Part shown: positions 51,496-60,140 of the stretch, one piece after another | How the letters are laid out: each line of letters begins with the position of its first letter | Position numbering within the stretch: position 1 is the first letter of the stretch | NCBI RefSeq assembly: GCF_019084045.1 | Contig: NZ_JAHRED010000001.1 | Location: forward strand, 682,001-746,000 | Direction: 5' to 3' | From: Paeniglutamicibacter quisquiliarum | GTDB taxonomy: Bacteria; Actinomycetota; Actinomycetes; Actinomycetales; Micrococcaceae | Length of the DNA stretch: 64,000 nt | Position numbers and translations under genes: made by a program | The notes under the pieces: model-generated | Told to the model about the DNA's origin: nothing | Databases searched by the model: none | Seen by the model: only the letters and a program-made list of their open reading frames with translations

Positions 51496-52128
51496 CTAGT
51501 GAAGTTCGGCGTCGCGGTGCCAGGGCCCAACCGCCTTGGGGACGTGCCAGCGGAACTTCAGTGAGAGCAGTCGGAGCGAGAACACAACCGCCGCCACGCC
51601 CAGTTCCCAGGCCCATCCTCCGATGCCCGCCACCCACAGGGCGGCGATGAGCCCGGCACCCAACATGGCAGGGACCGCATACATGTCGCGCGGGTCGAAG
51701 ATCGCGGGGGTCTGGTTGGCGACCACGTCACGCAGCAGGCCCCCGCCCACGGCCGTGGTGGCCCCCAGCAGCGCCGCGGCAAAGGGATTCATCCCGGCCT
51801 CCAGCGCCTTGATCGTGCCGGCGGTGCAGAACAGGGCCAGGCCTGCGGCGTCAAAGACCAACAGCGGCCGCTTCAGGCGCTGCACCCCGGGTGCCACGAA
51901 GTAGACCAGCAGGGCGGCGAGCGTCGGCGGAACGAAGTAGTACGGATTGGCGAACGCGGTGGGGACCTGTCCCAGGATGACGTCGCGAACGATGCCGCCG
52001 CCGATTCCCGTCAGGCTCGCCAGCATCAACGACCCGATGATGTCGAAACCGCGGCGGGCGGCCAACAGCGATCCGGAGACGCCGAAGAAGAAGACCCCCA
52101 GCAAGTCGAAGAACAAGGGCATGGTCAC
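51496..52128 (-). CDS. TRIC/UPF0126-family membrane protein
   Basis: A 210-residue protein with seven predicted helices built as two three-helix repeats. Each repeat carries the glycine-rich motif of prokaryotic TRIC channels: GIGGGIVRDVILG and AVGGGLLRDVVAN. Bacterial and archaeal TRIC proteins are trimeric potassium-permeable cation channels; a cytosolic YicG link to glycine has also been suggested. GTG 52128 has AGGA upstream; ATG 52122 is the alternative. Confidence 0.9.
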   Translation of the reverse strand: MTMPLFFDLLGVFFFGVSGSLLAARRGFDIIGSLMLASLTGIGGGIVRDVILGQVPTAFANPYYFVPPTLAALLVYFVAPGVQRLKRPLLVFDAAGLALFCTAGTIKALEAGMNPFAAALLGATTAVGGGLLRDVVANQTPAIFDPRDMYAVPAMLGAGLIAALWVAGIGGWAWELGVAAVVFSLRLLSLKFRWHVPKAVGPWHRDAELH

Positions 52129-52203
52129 CGGTTTTCATCCTCTGGTTGGGGCTCGGCCGCGGCCTGGCGCTAGGGAATCATTACAACATGGACCGGCGAC
52201 GTC

Positions 52204-52755
52204 TCACGGTGTCGGTGACCGCACGGCCTGGTGGATCTTCCCGATGGTGTTCATGTTCCTGGTCGTCACCAGCGTTCGGGACGCTACCTTGGCGAAGTGC
52301 TTGGCCAGCGGCGTCCGCAGGCTTTCGCCGCGCGGCACTTCCCAGCAGATGGCGTGGCCCAGGCGGGCCACGCGCTCGGAGGCCGCTGGTTCCGGGGCGC
52401 TGTCCAGGACGTCCGCCGCATCCCGGTCGCTGCCCGTGAGCACCAGGTATTCGTGCCGTTGGATCCCGTCCCGGGGTGCTTCAAAGGGATACTGCGCCAC
52501 GATTCGCTCGAGTTGTTCCCGGTCCTGCACGATGACAGGGATGTCCCTGCCATAGCGGTTCCGCAGGATCTGCTCAACGGTTTCCTTGACGCGTGCAGGG
52601 TCGGCTTCATCGCTGCCCAGGACCACATTGCCGCTGGCCAGCAGCGTGCGGACCTGCGTGAATCCGGCCTCGCGCAGCAGCGCGGAGAGGTCCTTCATGA
52701 GGACCTTGACGCCGCCGACGTTCACCCCGCGCAGGAAGATTGCATAGAGATTCAT
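52204..52755 (-). CDS. DUF1697 protein
   Basis: A 183-residue soluble protein with the family opening YAIFLRGVNVGGVKVLMKDL and the middle RTLLASGNVVLGSDEADPAR. The ending NMNTIGKIHQAV corresponds to the family's conserved RNxxTxxKL region. DUF1697 proteins have no established function. ATG 52755 is chosen because sequence similarity begins there. It is downstream of a terminator-like hairpin that separates it from the Nramp-like gene. Confidence 0.85.
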   Translation of the reverse strand: MNLYAIFLRGVNVGGVKVLMKDLSALLREAGFTQVRTLLASGNVVLGSDEADPARVKETVEQILRNRYGRDIPVIVQDREQLERIVAQYPFEAPRDGIQRHEYLVLTGSDRDAADVLDSAPEPAASERVARLGHAICWEVPRGESLRTPLAKHFAKVASRTLVTTRNMNTIGKIHQAVRSPTP

Positions 52756-52802
52756 GTGGCCAAGTCTGCTCCGCGGGCGCTTGCGGTGTCCATTCGCGCC
52801 CG

Positions 52803-52857
52803 AAACGCAGCACGGTGCCGCACCCGCGATCAGCGGATACGGCACCGTGCTGCGTTT
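52803..52857. terminator. 18-bp hairpin with T-run
   Basis: AAACGCAGCACGGTGCCG (52803-52820) pairs exactly with CGGCACCGTGCTGCGTTT (52840-52857) and is followed by further Ts on the plus strand. It is 22 bases past the stop of the leftward Nramp-like gene, so it probably ends that transcript; the T-run is better on the opposite strand. Confidence 0.78.
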
Positions 52858-52878
52858 TTTATTGCCCCGGCGGGGTGG

Positions 52879-54186
52879 CTAGCCGGCCCAGAGCGGCGAG
52901 ATGGCCTTGTAAAGCTGCTGGACACCCAGGGAAATGAAGAGCAGGGCGGTGATGCCCAGCAGGATGTTGGTGTGCAGCTTGTTGGACCAGACCTTGGGGA
53001 TCCGCTTGCCGTTGAGCAGGCCCAGCAGCGTCAGTGCCAGGAACGGCATGAACAGCGAGCCGAGCACGCCGTAGGCCAGGATCAGGCCGATCGGCTGGTC
53101 AAGCAGGAACAGGACCATCGGCGGGAAGGTGAGCCACAGGACGTAGAACTTGAAGTACTTGCCGCCCACGCGGGTGTCCTCGTGCCCGGATTCCTTGCCG
53201 CGGATGTTGCCCCAGAAGTCGGCGAACATCAGCGAGACGCCGTTCCATACCCCGATGATCGAGGAGAAGGATGCTGCCCAGAAGCCCACCAGGAACCCGG
53301 TGCCAACCACGTCGCCGTACTTCTCGTTGAGCACATTGGTCAGGTCGAGCAGGCCGGCATCGCCGGCACTCAGCGAGACGCCCGCGGCACGCACCACCTC
53401 GGCGCCGACAATCAGCATGGCAATGACGAAGATGCCGGTGATCACGTACGCCATGGTGTTGTCGATGCGCATGACCTTCATCCACTTGGGCGTGTACCAG
53501 CCCTTCTCACGCAGCCAGTACCCGTAGGCCGCCAGGGTGATGGTGCCGCCGACGCCGCCGGCCAGTGCCAGGGTGTAGACCAGGCCGCCGGAGGGGATGA
53601 TGGGGATCAGGCCCTTGAACATCTCGGGGATGTTCGGCACGGCGATGATCGCCAGGCCGACCACGGTGACGAACATGATGCCCACCAGCACCGCGGTGAT
53701 CTTCTCGAAGATCGCGTAGCGGCCGAACCAGACCATGGCGAAGCCGGCCAGTCCCATCAGGACCGCCCAGATCTTCAGGTCGATGGCCGGGAAAAGCGCT
53801 GCCAGCGGCATGGCCGCGGAGCTCATCGCGGTGGCGCCGTAGACGAAGCCCCAGATGATGATGTACGGGCCGAAGTACCAGGTGGTCCACCTGCCCAGGG
53901 ACTTCCAGCCTTCGAAGATGGTCTTTCCGGTGGCCAGTGTGAAGCGTCCGGCGCCTTCGACCAGGATGATCTTCAGGATGACGCCGATGATCACCGCCCA
54001 GAGCAGGCCGTAGCCGTAGCGGGAGCCGGCCACCAGGGTGGCGACCATGTCGGCGGCGCCGACGCCGGTGGCCGCAACGACCAGGCCGGGGCCGACGATT
54101 TTCCATTTGGCGGGCTTGCCGCCGTCATCGTCGATGCGGTCGGCATGCGACACCTTGACCGGCGGGACATTGTCTTGTGTTGGCAT
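52879..54186 (-). CDS. Nramp-superfamily carrier lacking the canonical metal-binding motifs
   Basis: A 435-residue protein with about eleven helices and clear Nramp architecture (WKIVGPGLVVAATGVGAAD, AGSRYGYGLLWAVIIGVILK, FTLATGKTIFEGW). The helix-1 DPGN motif is replaced by GAAD (residues 43-46) and the helix-6 MPH motif by hydrophobic/Ala residues in GGTITLAAYGYW. The usual Asp, Asn and Met ligands for manganese or iron are therefore absent, so the substrate may differ (magnesium-type Nramp relatives also deviate at these sites). ATG 54186 is used; the frame is open further upstream. Confidence 0.85.
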   Translation of the reverse strand: MPTQDNVPPVKVSHADRIDDDGGKPAKWKIVGPGLVVAATGVGAADMVATLVAGSRYGYGLLWAVIIGVILKIILVEGAGRFTLATGKTIFEGWKSLGRWTTWYFGPYIIIWGFVYGATAMSSAAMPLAALFPAIDLKIWAVLMGLAGFAMVWFGRYAIFEKITAVLVGIMFVTVVGLAIIAVPNIPEMFKGLIPIIPSGGLVYTLALAGGVGGTITLAAYGYWLREKGWYTPKWMKVMRIDNTMAYVITGIFVIAMLIVGAEVVRAAGVSLSAGDAGLLDLTNVLNEKYGDVVGTGFLVGFWAASFSSIIGVWNGVSLMFADFWGNIRGKESGHEDTRVGGKYFKFYVLWLTFPPMVLFLLDQPIGLILAYGVLGSLFMPFLALTLLGLLNGKRIPKVWSNKLHTNILLGITALLFISLGVQQLYKAISPLWAG

Positions 54187-54588
54187 CAGCCTATTTTTCC
54201 TAACCCTTGTGGTTGCCGTATGTGCCTGGGATGTCTCCCGCGGGGCGGCACATCCGGCACGATCCTGCGCATCCTCCGGGCCGGCACACTGCCCGTGGGA
54301 CGCCCTGCGGCGGAAGACGTCCGCCGGTGGCGCAGGGGACCGGCCCGGTACGAGATCGCAGCGTTGCGGATCGATGTGGGCCAAGTCCCGTGCGAGAGTC
54401 TTGTCACAGACTAAGGTATAGGTGATCGTGCGCACACCCACGCTCATTTGCCTTTTCCTAACACTTTCTTAAGGAACCGTCCGGTGCGCCGTTTTGGCAT
54501 TTTCTGCATCGACCTGCTTCGCGGCCGCATCGGCGGGCAGCACGCGGCGGGGGTTCATCCGCACGAACGGGGCGGCTAGGATCGCATC
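54187..54588. other. Divergent intergenic region, 402 bases
   Basis: No gene is visible between the Nramp-like gene and the S9 peptidase gene. The decamer TTTTCCTAAC occurs twice (54195-54204 and 54453-54462), the first just ahead of the Nramp-like start. TAGGA (54578-54582) is the ribosome-binding sequence of the peptidase gene. The middle is GC-rich and featureless. Confidence 0.4.
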
Positions 54589-56550
54589 ATGGATACGCAT
54601 TTGCCCTATGGCTCCTGGCCCTCGCCCATTACCGCCGGCCATGTTGCCGCCGGCACCACCCCGGTGGGCGGCGGGGCCTTTGTGGGGGAGGAGCTCTGGT
54701 GGCTTGAGGGCCGCCCGGCCGAGGGCGGGCGGCTGACGGTGCTGGCGCGGAATGCCGCTTCCGGCGGGGAGACGCGCGAACTTCTCGCCGCCCCGTTCAA
54801 TGTCCGCAGCCGCGTCAATGAATACGGCGGGGCGTCCTGGGCCGCCATTGAGGCCGGAGGGGGGCACCGCCTGGTGTTTGCCAACTTCGCCGACCAGCGC
54901 CTCTACGCCGTGGGCGCGCCCGGCGATACACCGGTACCGCTGACCCCCGCCAGCGCCGTGGCCGACGGGGATCCGCAATTGCGCTTCGCCGAGATCATCC
55001 CCGGCCCGACCGCGGAGTCGGTGCTGGCGATTTGCGAGGACCACCGCTCCGAACTGCGCCGCTACATCGTCTCCATTCCGCTGGACGGCTCGGCGGCCGA
55101 GGACCCGTCTGCACTGGGGGAGGTCACGCCCTCCTCGCGCTTCGTGGCGGCGCCGCGGCTGAATCCCGCAGGCACCCGGATCAGCTGGATCTCGTGGGAG
55201 CACCCGCAGATGCCCTGGGACGGCACCGAGCTGCACGTGGCCGACCTCGAATCCCTGGCCGCGCGCAACGACACCGTGCTTGCCGGCTCGACCACCGAAT
55301 CGGTGCTGCAGCCCGAGTGGCTCGGCGACGACGAGCTGGTCTTCGTCTCGGACCGCAGCGGCTGGTGGAACCCGTACCTGCACAGCCTGGCCAGCGGAAC
55401 CCAGCGGCGGCTGTGCGAACTCGCCGAGGAATTCGCCGGACCCCTGTGGACGGTGGGGCAGACCTGGTACAAGGTGATCGACGCGGACACGCTGCTTGTC
55501 ACCCACGGAACCCACGGCACCTCGCTGGCCCGGCTGGATGTGCCAAGCGGGAAGCTCGCGCAGCTGGTGCTTCCCTTCACCCGCATCTCGCCCTCGGCGC
55601 TGGAGGGAAACCGGCTGCTGGCCACCGCCACCTCGCTGGTGGAGGGGGACGGGCTGCGGCTCATCGACCTGGACACCCTCAAGACCCAAAACATCTCGCT
55701 GGCCCTGAAGGAACTTCCCGATCCCGAGGCGCTGCCCGGGGCCGAGGCCATGGAATTCAGCACGGACGACGGCTCGCGCGTCTACGCCCACGTGTATGAG
55801 CCGAAGCTGGGAAACCTTGCCGGACCGGAGGGGCAGCTGCCGCCCTACGTGGCCTTTGTCCACGGCGGGCCCACCGCCCAGGCCTTTGCCCAACTCTCGC
55901 TGTCCATCGCCTACTACACCTCCCGCGGGATCGGGGTGGTGGACGTGAACTACGGCGGCTCCACCGGATTCGGCCGGGCCTACCGCGAGCGCCTGCGCGG
56001 TGCATGGGGCGTGGTCGACGTGCAGGACACCGTCGCGGTGCTCGAGGGCCTGGTCGCCGCCGGCATGGCCGATCCCCAGCGCCTTGCCATCGAGGGCGGG
56101 TCCGCCGGCGGCTGGACGGTGCTCAGCGCGCTGACCACCACCAAGACCTTTTCCGCCGGGATCTCCCGGTACGGGGTCTCGGACCTGGTGGGCCTGGTGC
56201 AGGACACCCACGACTTCGAATCCCGCTACATGGACTCGCTGGTCGGCCCCTACCCCGAGGCCGCCGAGCTCTACGCCCAACGTGCGCCCATCAACCACGT
56301 GGATGCGATCAGCTGCCCGGTGCTGCTGCTGCAGGGCGACCAGGACAAGGTTGTGCCCCCGGCCCAGTCCCAGGTGGTGGCCGACGCGCTGGCGGCCAAC
56401 GGCATCCCGCACGCCTACGTGCTCTTCAAGGGCGAGCAGCATGGCTTCCGCCGAGCCGAAAACATCGCCACGGCGCTGGAGACCTCGCTGGCATTCTATG
56501 CCGCGGTCTTCGGCTTCGAGGCAGACGTTCCGGTGCTCCACCTGAGCTAA
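54589..56550 (+). CDS. S9-family serine peptidase (prolyl oligopeptidase / acylaminoacyl-peptidase type)
   Basis: A 653-residue cytoplasmic peptidase. The first ~380 residues are a beta-propeller (FVSDRSGWWNPYLHS and similar blades) that filters substrates; the rest is the alpha/beta hydrolase domain. The catalytic triad is Ser505 in GGSAGGW, Asp586 in GDQDKVVPP and His618 in EQHGFRR. GFGRAYRERLRGAWGVVDVQ is typical of S9C enzymes. TAGGA precedes the ATG. It is 59 bases upstream of a DAO-type oxidase, so peptide degradation and amine/amino-acid oxidation may be linked. Confidence 0.93.
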   Translation: MDTHLPYGSWPSPITAGHVAAGTTPVGGGAFVGEELWWLEGRPAEGGRLTVLARNAASGGETRELLAAPFNVRSRVNEYGGASWAAIEAGGGHRLVFANFADQRLYAVGAPGDTPVPLTPASAVADGDPQLRFAEIIPGPTAESVLAICEDHRSELRRYIVSIPLDGSAAEDPSALGEVTPSSRFVAAPRLNPAGTRISWISWEHPQMPWDGTELHVADLESLAARNDTVLAGSTTESVLQPEWLGDDELVFVSDRSGWWNPYLHSLASGTQRRLCELAEEFAGPLWTVGQTWYKVIDADTLLVTHGTHGTSLARLDVPSGKLAQLVLPFTRISPSALEGNRLLATATSLVEGDGLRLIDLDTLKTQNISLALKELPDPEALPGAEAMEFSTDDGSRVYAHVYEPKLGNLAGPEGQLPPYVAFVHGGPTAQAFAQLSLSIAYYTSRGIGVVDVNYGGSTGFGRAYRERLRGAWGVVDVQDTVAVLEGLVAAGMADPQRLAIEGGSAGGWTVLSALTTTKTFSAGISRYGVSDLVGLVQDTHDFESRYMDSLVGPYPEAAELYAQRAPINHVDAISCPVLLLQGDQDKVVPPAQSQVVADALAANGIPHAYVLFKGEQHGFRRAENIATALETSLAFYAAVFGFEADVPVLHLS

Positions 56551-56609
56551 CCGCAGACAAGTCCCCGCCGCCGATGTTCCCCCAGGGCAGGAATGAACCA
56601 GGAGAGCAG

Positions 56610-57998
56610 ATGACCACCAACGGAAACGTGTCGTTTTGGCATGCCGCCGACGGGCTGCCCGCGCCGCGCCCGGCGCTCGCCGGGGACCTGGACGTCGATG
56701 TGGCGATCGTGGGTGCCGGGTACACGGGGCTGTGGACCGCCTACTACCTGGCGAAGGCCGACCCGGCGCTGCGCATCGCGGTGCTGGAGGCGCGCTTCGC
56801 CGGCTTCGGGGCCTCCGGGCGCAACGGCGGCTGGCTGGCCAACACCATCACCGGCGGCCGCGATGGCTACGTGAAGTCGCACGGCCGGGCCGTGGTGGGG
56901 GAATTCCAACGCATGCTCAACGAGTCCATCGACGAGGTCATTGCCGTTGCCGCCGCCGAGGGCATCGATGCGCACATCGTCAAGGGCGGGGAACTGCTGG
57001 TTGCCCGCAACCCCGCCCAACTGGCCCGGCTCGAGCTCCTGGCCGCCGGGGAAGCGAAATGGCCGGAGGACGACGCGGTGCGCCTGGGCGCGGCCGAGAC
57101 CCGGGACCGAATCAACGTCGCCGGTGCCCTGGGTGCCCTGCACATCCCGCATTGCGCGCGGATCCACCCGGCCAGGCTGGTGCGCGGACTGGCGCTGGCG
57201 GTGGAACGCCTCGGCGTGGCGATCCACGAAAACACGCTGGTCACCGAGATCCGGGCCGGCGGGCAGGGAATACCCGCAACCGCGGTGACCGAACGCGGAA
57301 CCGTCAGCGCCGCCCACGTCCTGCGGGCCACCGAGGGGTTCACCGCGAACCTTCCGGCGTCTCACCGCGACTGGCTGCCGATGAACTCCTCCATGATCGT
57401 CACCGAGCCGCTGGAAGCGGCAACCTGGGCGGGGATCGGCTGGGACGGATGCGAGACCCTCGAGGACCTGGCCCACGCCTACGTCTACCTGCAGCGCACA
57501 CACGACGGCCGCATTGCCCTCGGCGGCCGCGGGGTGCCCTACCGCTACGGGTCGCGCACCGACATGGACGGGGCAACGCAGCGAAAGACCATCAAGACCC
57601 TGACGGGCATCCTGCACTCGATGTTCCCCGCCGCCGCGGGCGGCAAAATCGACCACGCATGGTCCGGGGTGCTGGGGGTGCCGCGCGACTGGAAGGCAAC
57701 CGTCAACCACGACCCGGCCACCGGGCTCGGCTTTGCCGGGGGATATGTGGGCACCGGGGTCACCGCCGCCAACCTGGCCGGCCGGACCCTCACCGACCTG
57801 GTCCTGGGCCGCGAGTCCCGGGCCACCGCCATGCCGTGGGTCAACCGCAGGGTGCGCCGCTGGGAACCCGAGCCGCTGCGCTGGATCGCCGTCCAGGCGA
57901 TGTACGCGATGTACCACCGCGCCGACCGGCAGGAAGCCGGCGGCCGGGCCACCACCTCGCCGCTGGCCGTGATCGCGGACAGGATCTCCGGGCGATAG
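56610..57998 (+). CDS. DAO-family FAD-dependent oxidoreductase
   Basis: A 462-residue flavoprotein. The FAD-binding motif is VAIVGAGYTGLWTAYYLAKA (residues 31-50), followed by FAGFGASGRNGGWL, typical of the glycine/D-amino-acid and gamma-glutamylputrescine oxidase (PuuB-like) group. The C-terminal GLGFAGGYVGTGVTAANLAG closes the FAD site. It oxidises an amine or amino acid, releasing peroxide in most relatives. GGAGAG is six bases upstream of the ATG. The exact substrate is not readable. Confidence 0.88.
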   Translation: MTTNGNVSFWHAADGLPAPRPALAGDLDVDVAIVGAGYTGLWTAYYLAKADPALRIAVLEARFAGFGASGRNGGWLANTITGGRDGYVKSHGRAVVGEFQRMLNESIDEVIAVAAAEGIDAHIVKGGELLVARNPAQLARLELLAAGEAKWPEDDAVRLGAAETRDRINVAGALGALHIPHCARIHPARLVRGLALAVERLGVAIHENTLVTEIRAGGQGIPATAVTERGTVSAAHVLRATEGFTANLPASHRDWLPMNSSMIVTEPLEAATWAGIGWDGCETLEDLAHAYVYLQRTHDGRIALGGRGVPYRYGSRTDMDGATQRKTIKTLTGILHSMFPAAAGGKIDHAWSGVLGVPRDWKATVNHDPATGLGFAGGYVGTGVTAANLAGRTLTDLVLGRESRATAMPWVNRRVRRWEPEPLRWIAVQAMYAMYHRADRQEAGGRATTSPLAVIADRISGR

Positions 57999-58025
57999 CC
58001 CGGCACCGGAACCCAGGACAGCACA

Positions 58026-58086
58026 GGGCGGGAGCCCGCGAGCCGGGGAACCTACGTGTTCCGATCCGTCCGCGAGCGTCCCGCCC
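58026..58086. terminator. Imperfect hairpin between convergent genes
   Basis: GGGCGGGA (58026-58033) pairs with TCCCGCCC (58079-58086), with a small inner GGAAC/GTTCC stem. It lies in the 113-base gap between the oxidase and the leftward MFS gene. Confidence 0.5.
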
Positions 58087-58111
58087 GGTTCATTGAAGGA
58101 GGGGCGTGGGG

Positions 58112-59455
58112 TTAGTCCCGGGCCGCCTCGCGCTCCACGTCGAGCGCGACTGCCGGGGTCTCGGCGATCCGCTTCGGGATCAGCGACACCGCAACCGCTG
58201 CGATGACCCCGACGATGGCGAAGAAGACGAAGTTGAACTCGAAGCTCAACCCGGTCGAGGCGATCCAGCCGCCGATGATCGGGCCGGAGATGGCGCCGAT
58301 GCGGGCGAACGACAGCGCCCACCCGGTGGCGGTGCCGCGCTGGGCCGGCGGGTAGTAGTCGGCGATGTAGCCGGTGAGCACCAGCGAGGTGGAGATCGAT
58401 CCGATGCCGGCAAACGCCACGAAGCAGAGGTTGACGAACATGGTGTTCGGGAACATCAGCAACAGGATGCCGCCGGCGCCGAGCAGGTAGAAGAGCACCA
58501 GGATGGTCTTCTGCCCGTACTTGTCTGCCAGGTAGCCCAGGACCAGGCCGCCGATGGCCGAGGCCAGGGAGAACACGAGCAGGAAGGCCAGGGAGGATCC
58601 CAGGTCGTAGCCGGCCTTGCGCATGATCTGCGGCAACCAGGTGTTCAGCCCGTAGACCAGCACCATCCCGCAGAACAACGAGATCCAGAAGAACACCGTG
58701 GAGCGCAGGTATTTCCCGGAGAACATGGCACCCATGACCTCGCGCCAGGGGATGCGCCGGCCCGGGTTGGCAGGTGCCACCGGGCGGTAGTCGCGCACGT
58801 TCAGCTTCGCGGCCAGGGCCTTGGCCTCGGGAATCCGGCCCTTGGCCACGAGGTATTCAAGGGACTCGGGAACGAGCCAGGCGACCACGGGAAGAATCAG
58901 CACCGGAAGCGTGCCCACGGCGATCACCCAGCGCCAGCCGAGGGTCGGCAACAGTGCCATGGCCACCATGGCCGCCGCCACGATGCCCAGCGAATAGCCG
59001 GAATACATGATGCCGTAGTTCAGCGAGCGCTTCTTGGGGGCCGAGTATTCAATGGTCAGTGCCGCGGCAACCGGGATGATCCCGCCCATGCCCAGGCCGC
59101 CCAGGAAACGGAAGAAGCCAAACATCTCCGGCGTCGGAGCCAGGGCGGCGCCGGCCTGGGTAATGGTGAAGATCGCCATCGAGAGCAGGAGCATCCTGCG
59201 CCGGCCGATGATGTCGCTGAGGGTGCCGATGAACAGGGCCCCGAAAAGCATCCCGACCAAGGCGTAGGCACCCAACCCGCCAAGCTGAAGTGGGGTCAGC
59301 GACCATTCCTGGTATTCCGCCAACGCAGGGAGGACCGCGCCGAGCACGCCCACGTCGTACCCTTCGGCCAAGATGGCCAGCCAACAGGCAAAGAGGACCA
59401 CCGAGGTGGTGCGTTTGGGGATGTTCCAGTCGGTGCTGGCTTGTGTTGACGCCAT
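58112..59455 (-). CDS. MFS importer, aromatic acid:H+ symporter (AAHS) type
   Basis: A 447-residue twelve-helix transporter. GYDVGVLGAVLPALAEYQEW in helix 1 and GTLSDIIGRRRMLLLSMAIF after helix 2 are AAHS hallmarks (the DxGxxG aspartate couples protons in PcaK/BenK). FFRFLGGLGMGGIIPVAAAL and the late YIADYYPPAQRGTATGWALS agree. It is divergent from the thioesterase-cyclase-ThDP genes and is likely the uptake system for their aromatic substrate. Confidence 0.9.
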   Translation of the reverse strand: MASTQASTDWNIPKRTTSVVLFACWLAILAEGYDVGVLGAVLPALAEYQEWSLTPLQLGGLGAYALVGMLFGALFIGTLSDIIGRRRMLLLSMAIFTITQAGAALAPTPEMFGFFRFLGGLGMGGIIPVAAALTIEYSAPKKRSLNYGIMYSGYSLGIVAAAMVAMALLPTLGWRWVIAVGTLPVLILPVVAWLVPESLEYLVAKGRIPEAKALAAKLNVRDYRPVAPANPGRRIPWREVMGAMFSGKYLRSTVFFWISLFCGMVLVYGLNTWLPQIMRKAGYDLGSSLAFLLVFSLASAIGGLVLGYLADKYGQKTILVLFYLLGAGGILLLMFPNTMFVNLCFVAFAGIGSISTSLVLTGYIADYYPPAQRGTATGWALSFARIGAISGPIIGGWIASTGLSFEFNFVFFAIVGVIAAVAVSLIPKRIAETPAVALDVEREAARD

Positions 59456-59571
59456 GCTTGGGGCTCCTCGTCAATAAGGGTGCGAGTGGTGCAGGTGGTG
59501 GATCAACGAATGCTTGTATTATGTCGTTAAGGTGACGTGCGTAACAATAGTTGAATGGAGAATTCTTAGCG

Positions 59572-60063
59572 ATGGTCAACGAAATTGAGGAACGTGTCGA
59601 TGCCGGAGCGGCCGACGTCGCTCGACTGGTGGAGGATTTCCTGGCAGGGAAAATCCGGGGCGCCTCCCTGGAGCGCACCATCGAGTGGGTTGACACCGAC
59701 GCCGCCGGGCATCAGCACAACTCCGCGATCATGCGCTTCGTCGAGGCCGCCGAGGCCAGGCTCTTCCGGTTGCTCGGGGCCACCTCGTACTTTGGCATTG
59801 CACCCCGGGTCCGCCACGAAATCGATTACCGCGCAAAACTCTACTTCGGGCAGCAAGTCAGCGCCGCAATCGCGATCGAACATGTCGGCACGAGCTCCAT
59901 GGCGTTCGTGTTCAAGGTCTGGGGACACCCGCACGAGGGGCGGGAACCCGTGTTGGCGGCCGAGGGCCGCTTCGTCACCGTCTGCGTGCCGCAGGGTGCC
60001 GAGGAATCCGCTCCCTGGCCCGAAACGATCCTCACCGCGATCGCGTCAAAATCCACCATCTGA
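59572..60063 (+). CDS. Acyl-CoA thioesterase-like hotdog protein (YbgC type)
   Basis: A 163-residue hotdog-fold protein. TIEWVDTDAAGHQHNSAIMR (about residues 36-55) carries the Asp and the HxxN-type helix start of 4-hydroxybenzoyl-CoA thioesterase/YbgC relatives; VRHEIDYRAKLYFGQQVSA is the central strand pair. The N-terminal 30 residues are an extra helix. In this cluster it could hydrolyse an aromatic or ring-cleaved acyl-CoA. ATG 59572 is used (GGAG 11 bases upstream); a TTG at 59551 is possible. Confidence 0.83.
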   Translation: MVNEIEERVDAGAADVARLVEDFLAGKIRGASLERTIEWVDTDAAGHQHNSAIMRFVEAAEARLFRLLGATSYFGIAPRVRHEIDYRAKLYFGQQVSAAIAIEHVGTSSMAFVFKVWGHPHEGREPVLAAEGRFVTVCVPQGAEESAPWPETILTAIASKSTI

Positions 60064-60140
60064 GCAGGACTTATACGCGGGACAAGTTCGCTGGTAGCCT
60101 GACCGCAATCAACCACCCCCCAACCGCTTGGAGCCCCGCC

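Noticed and set aside
54469-56541. 690-codon minus-strand frame opposite the S9 peptidase
   Set aside because: The peptidase on the plus strand has a full catalytic triad; the antisense product has no recognisable domain.
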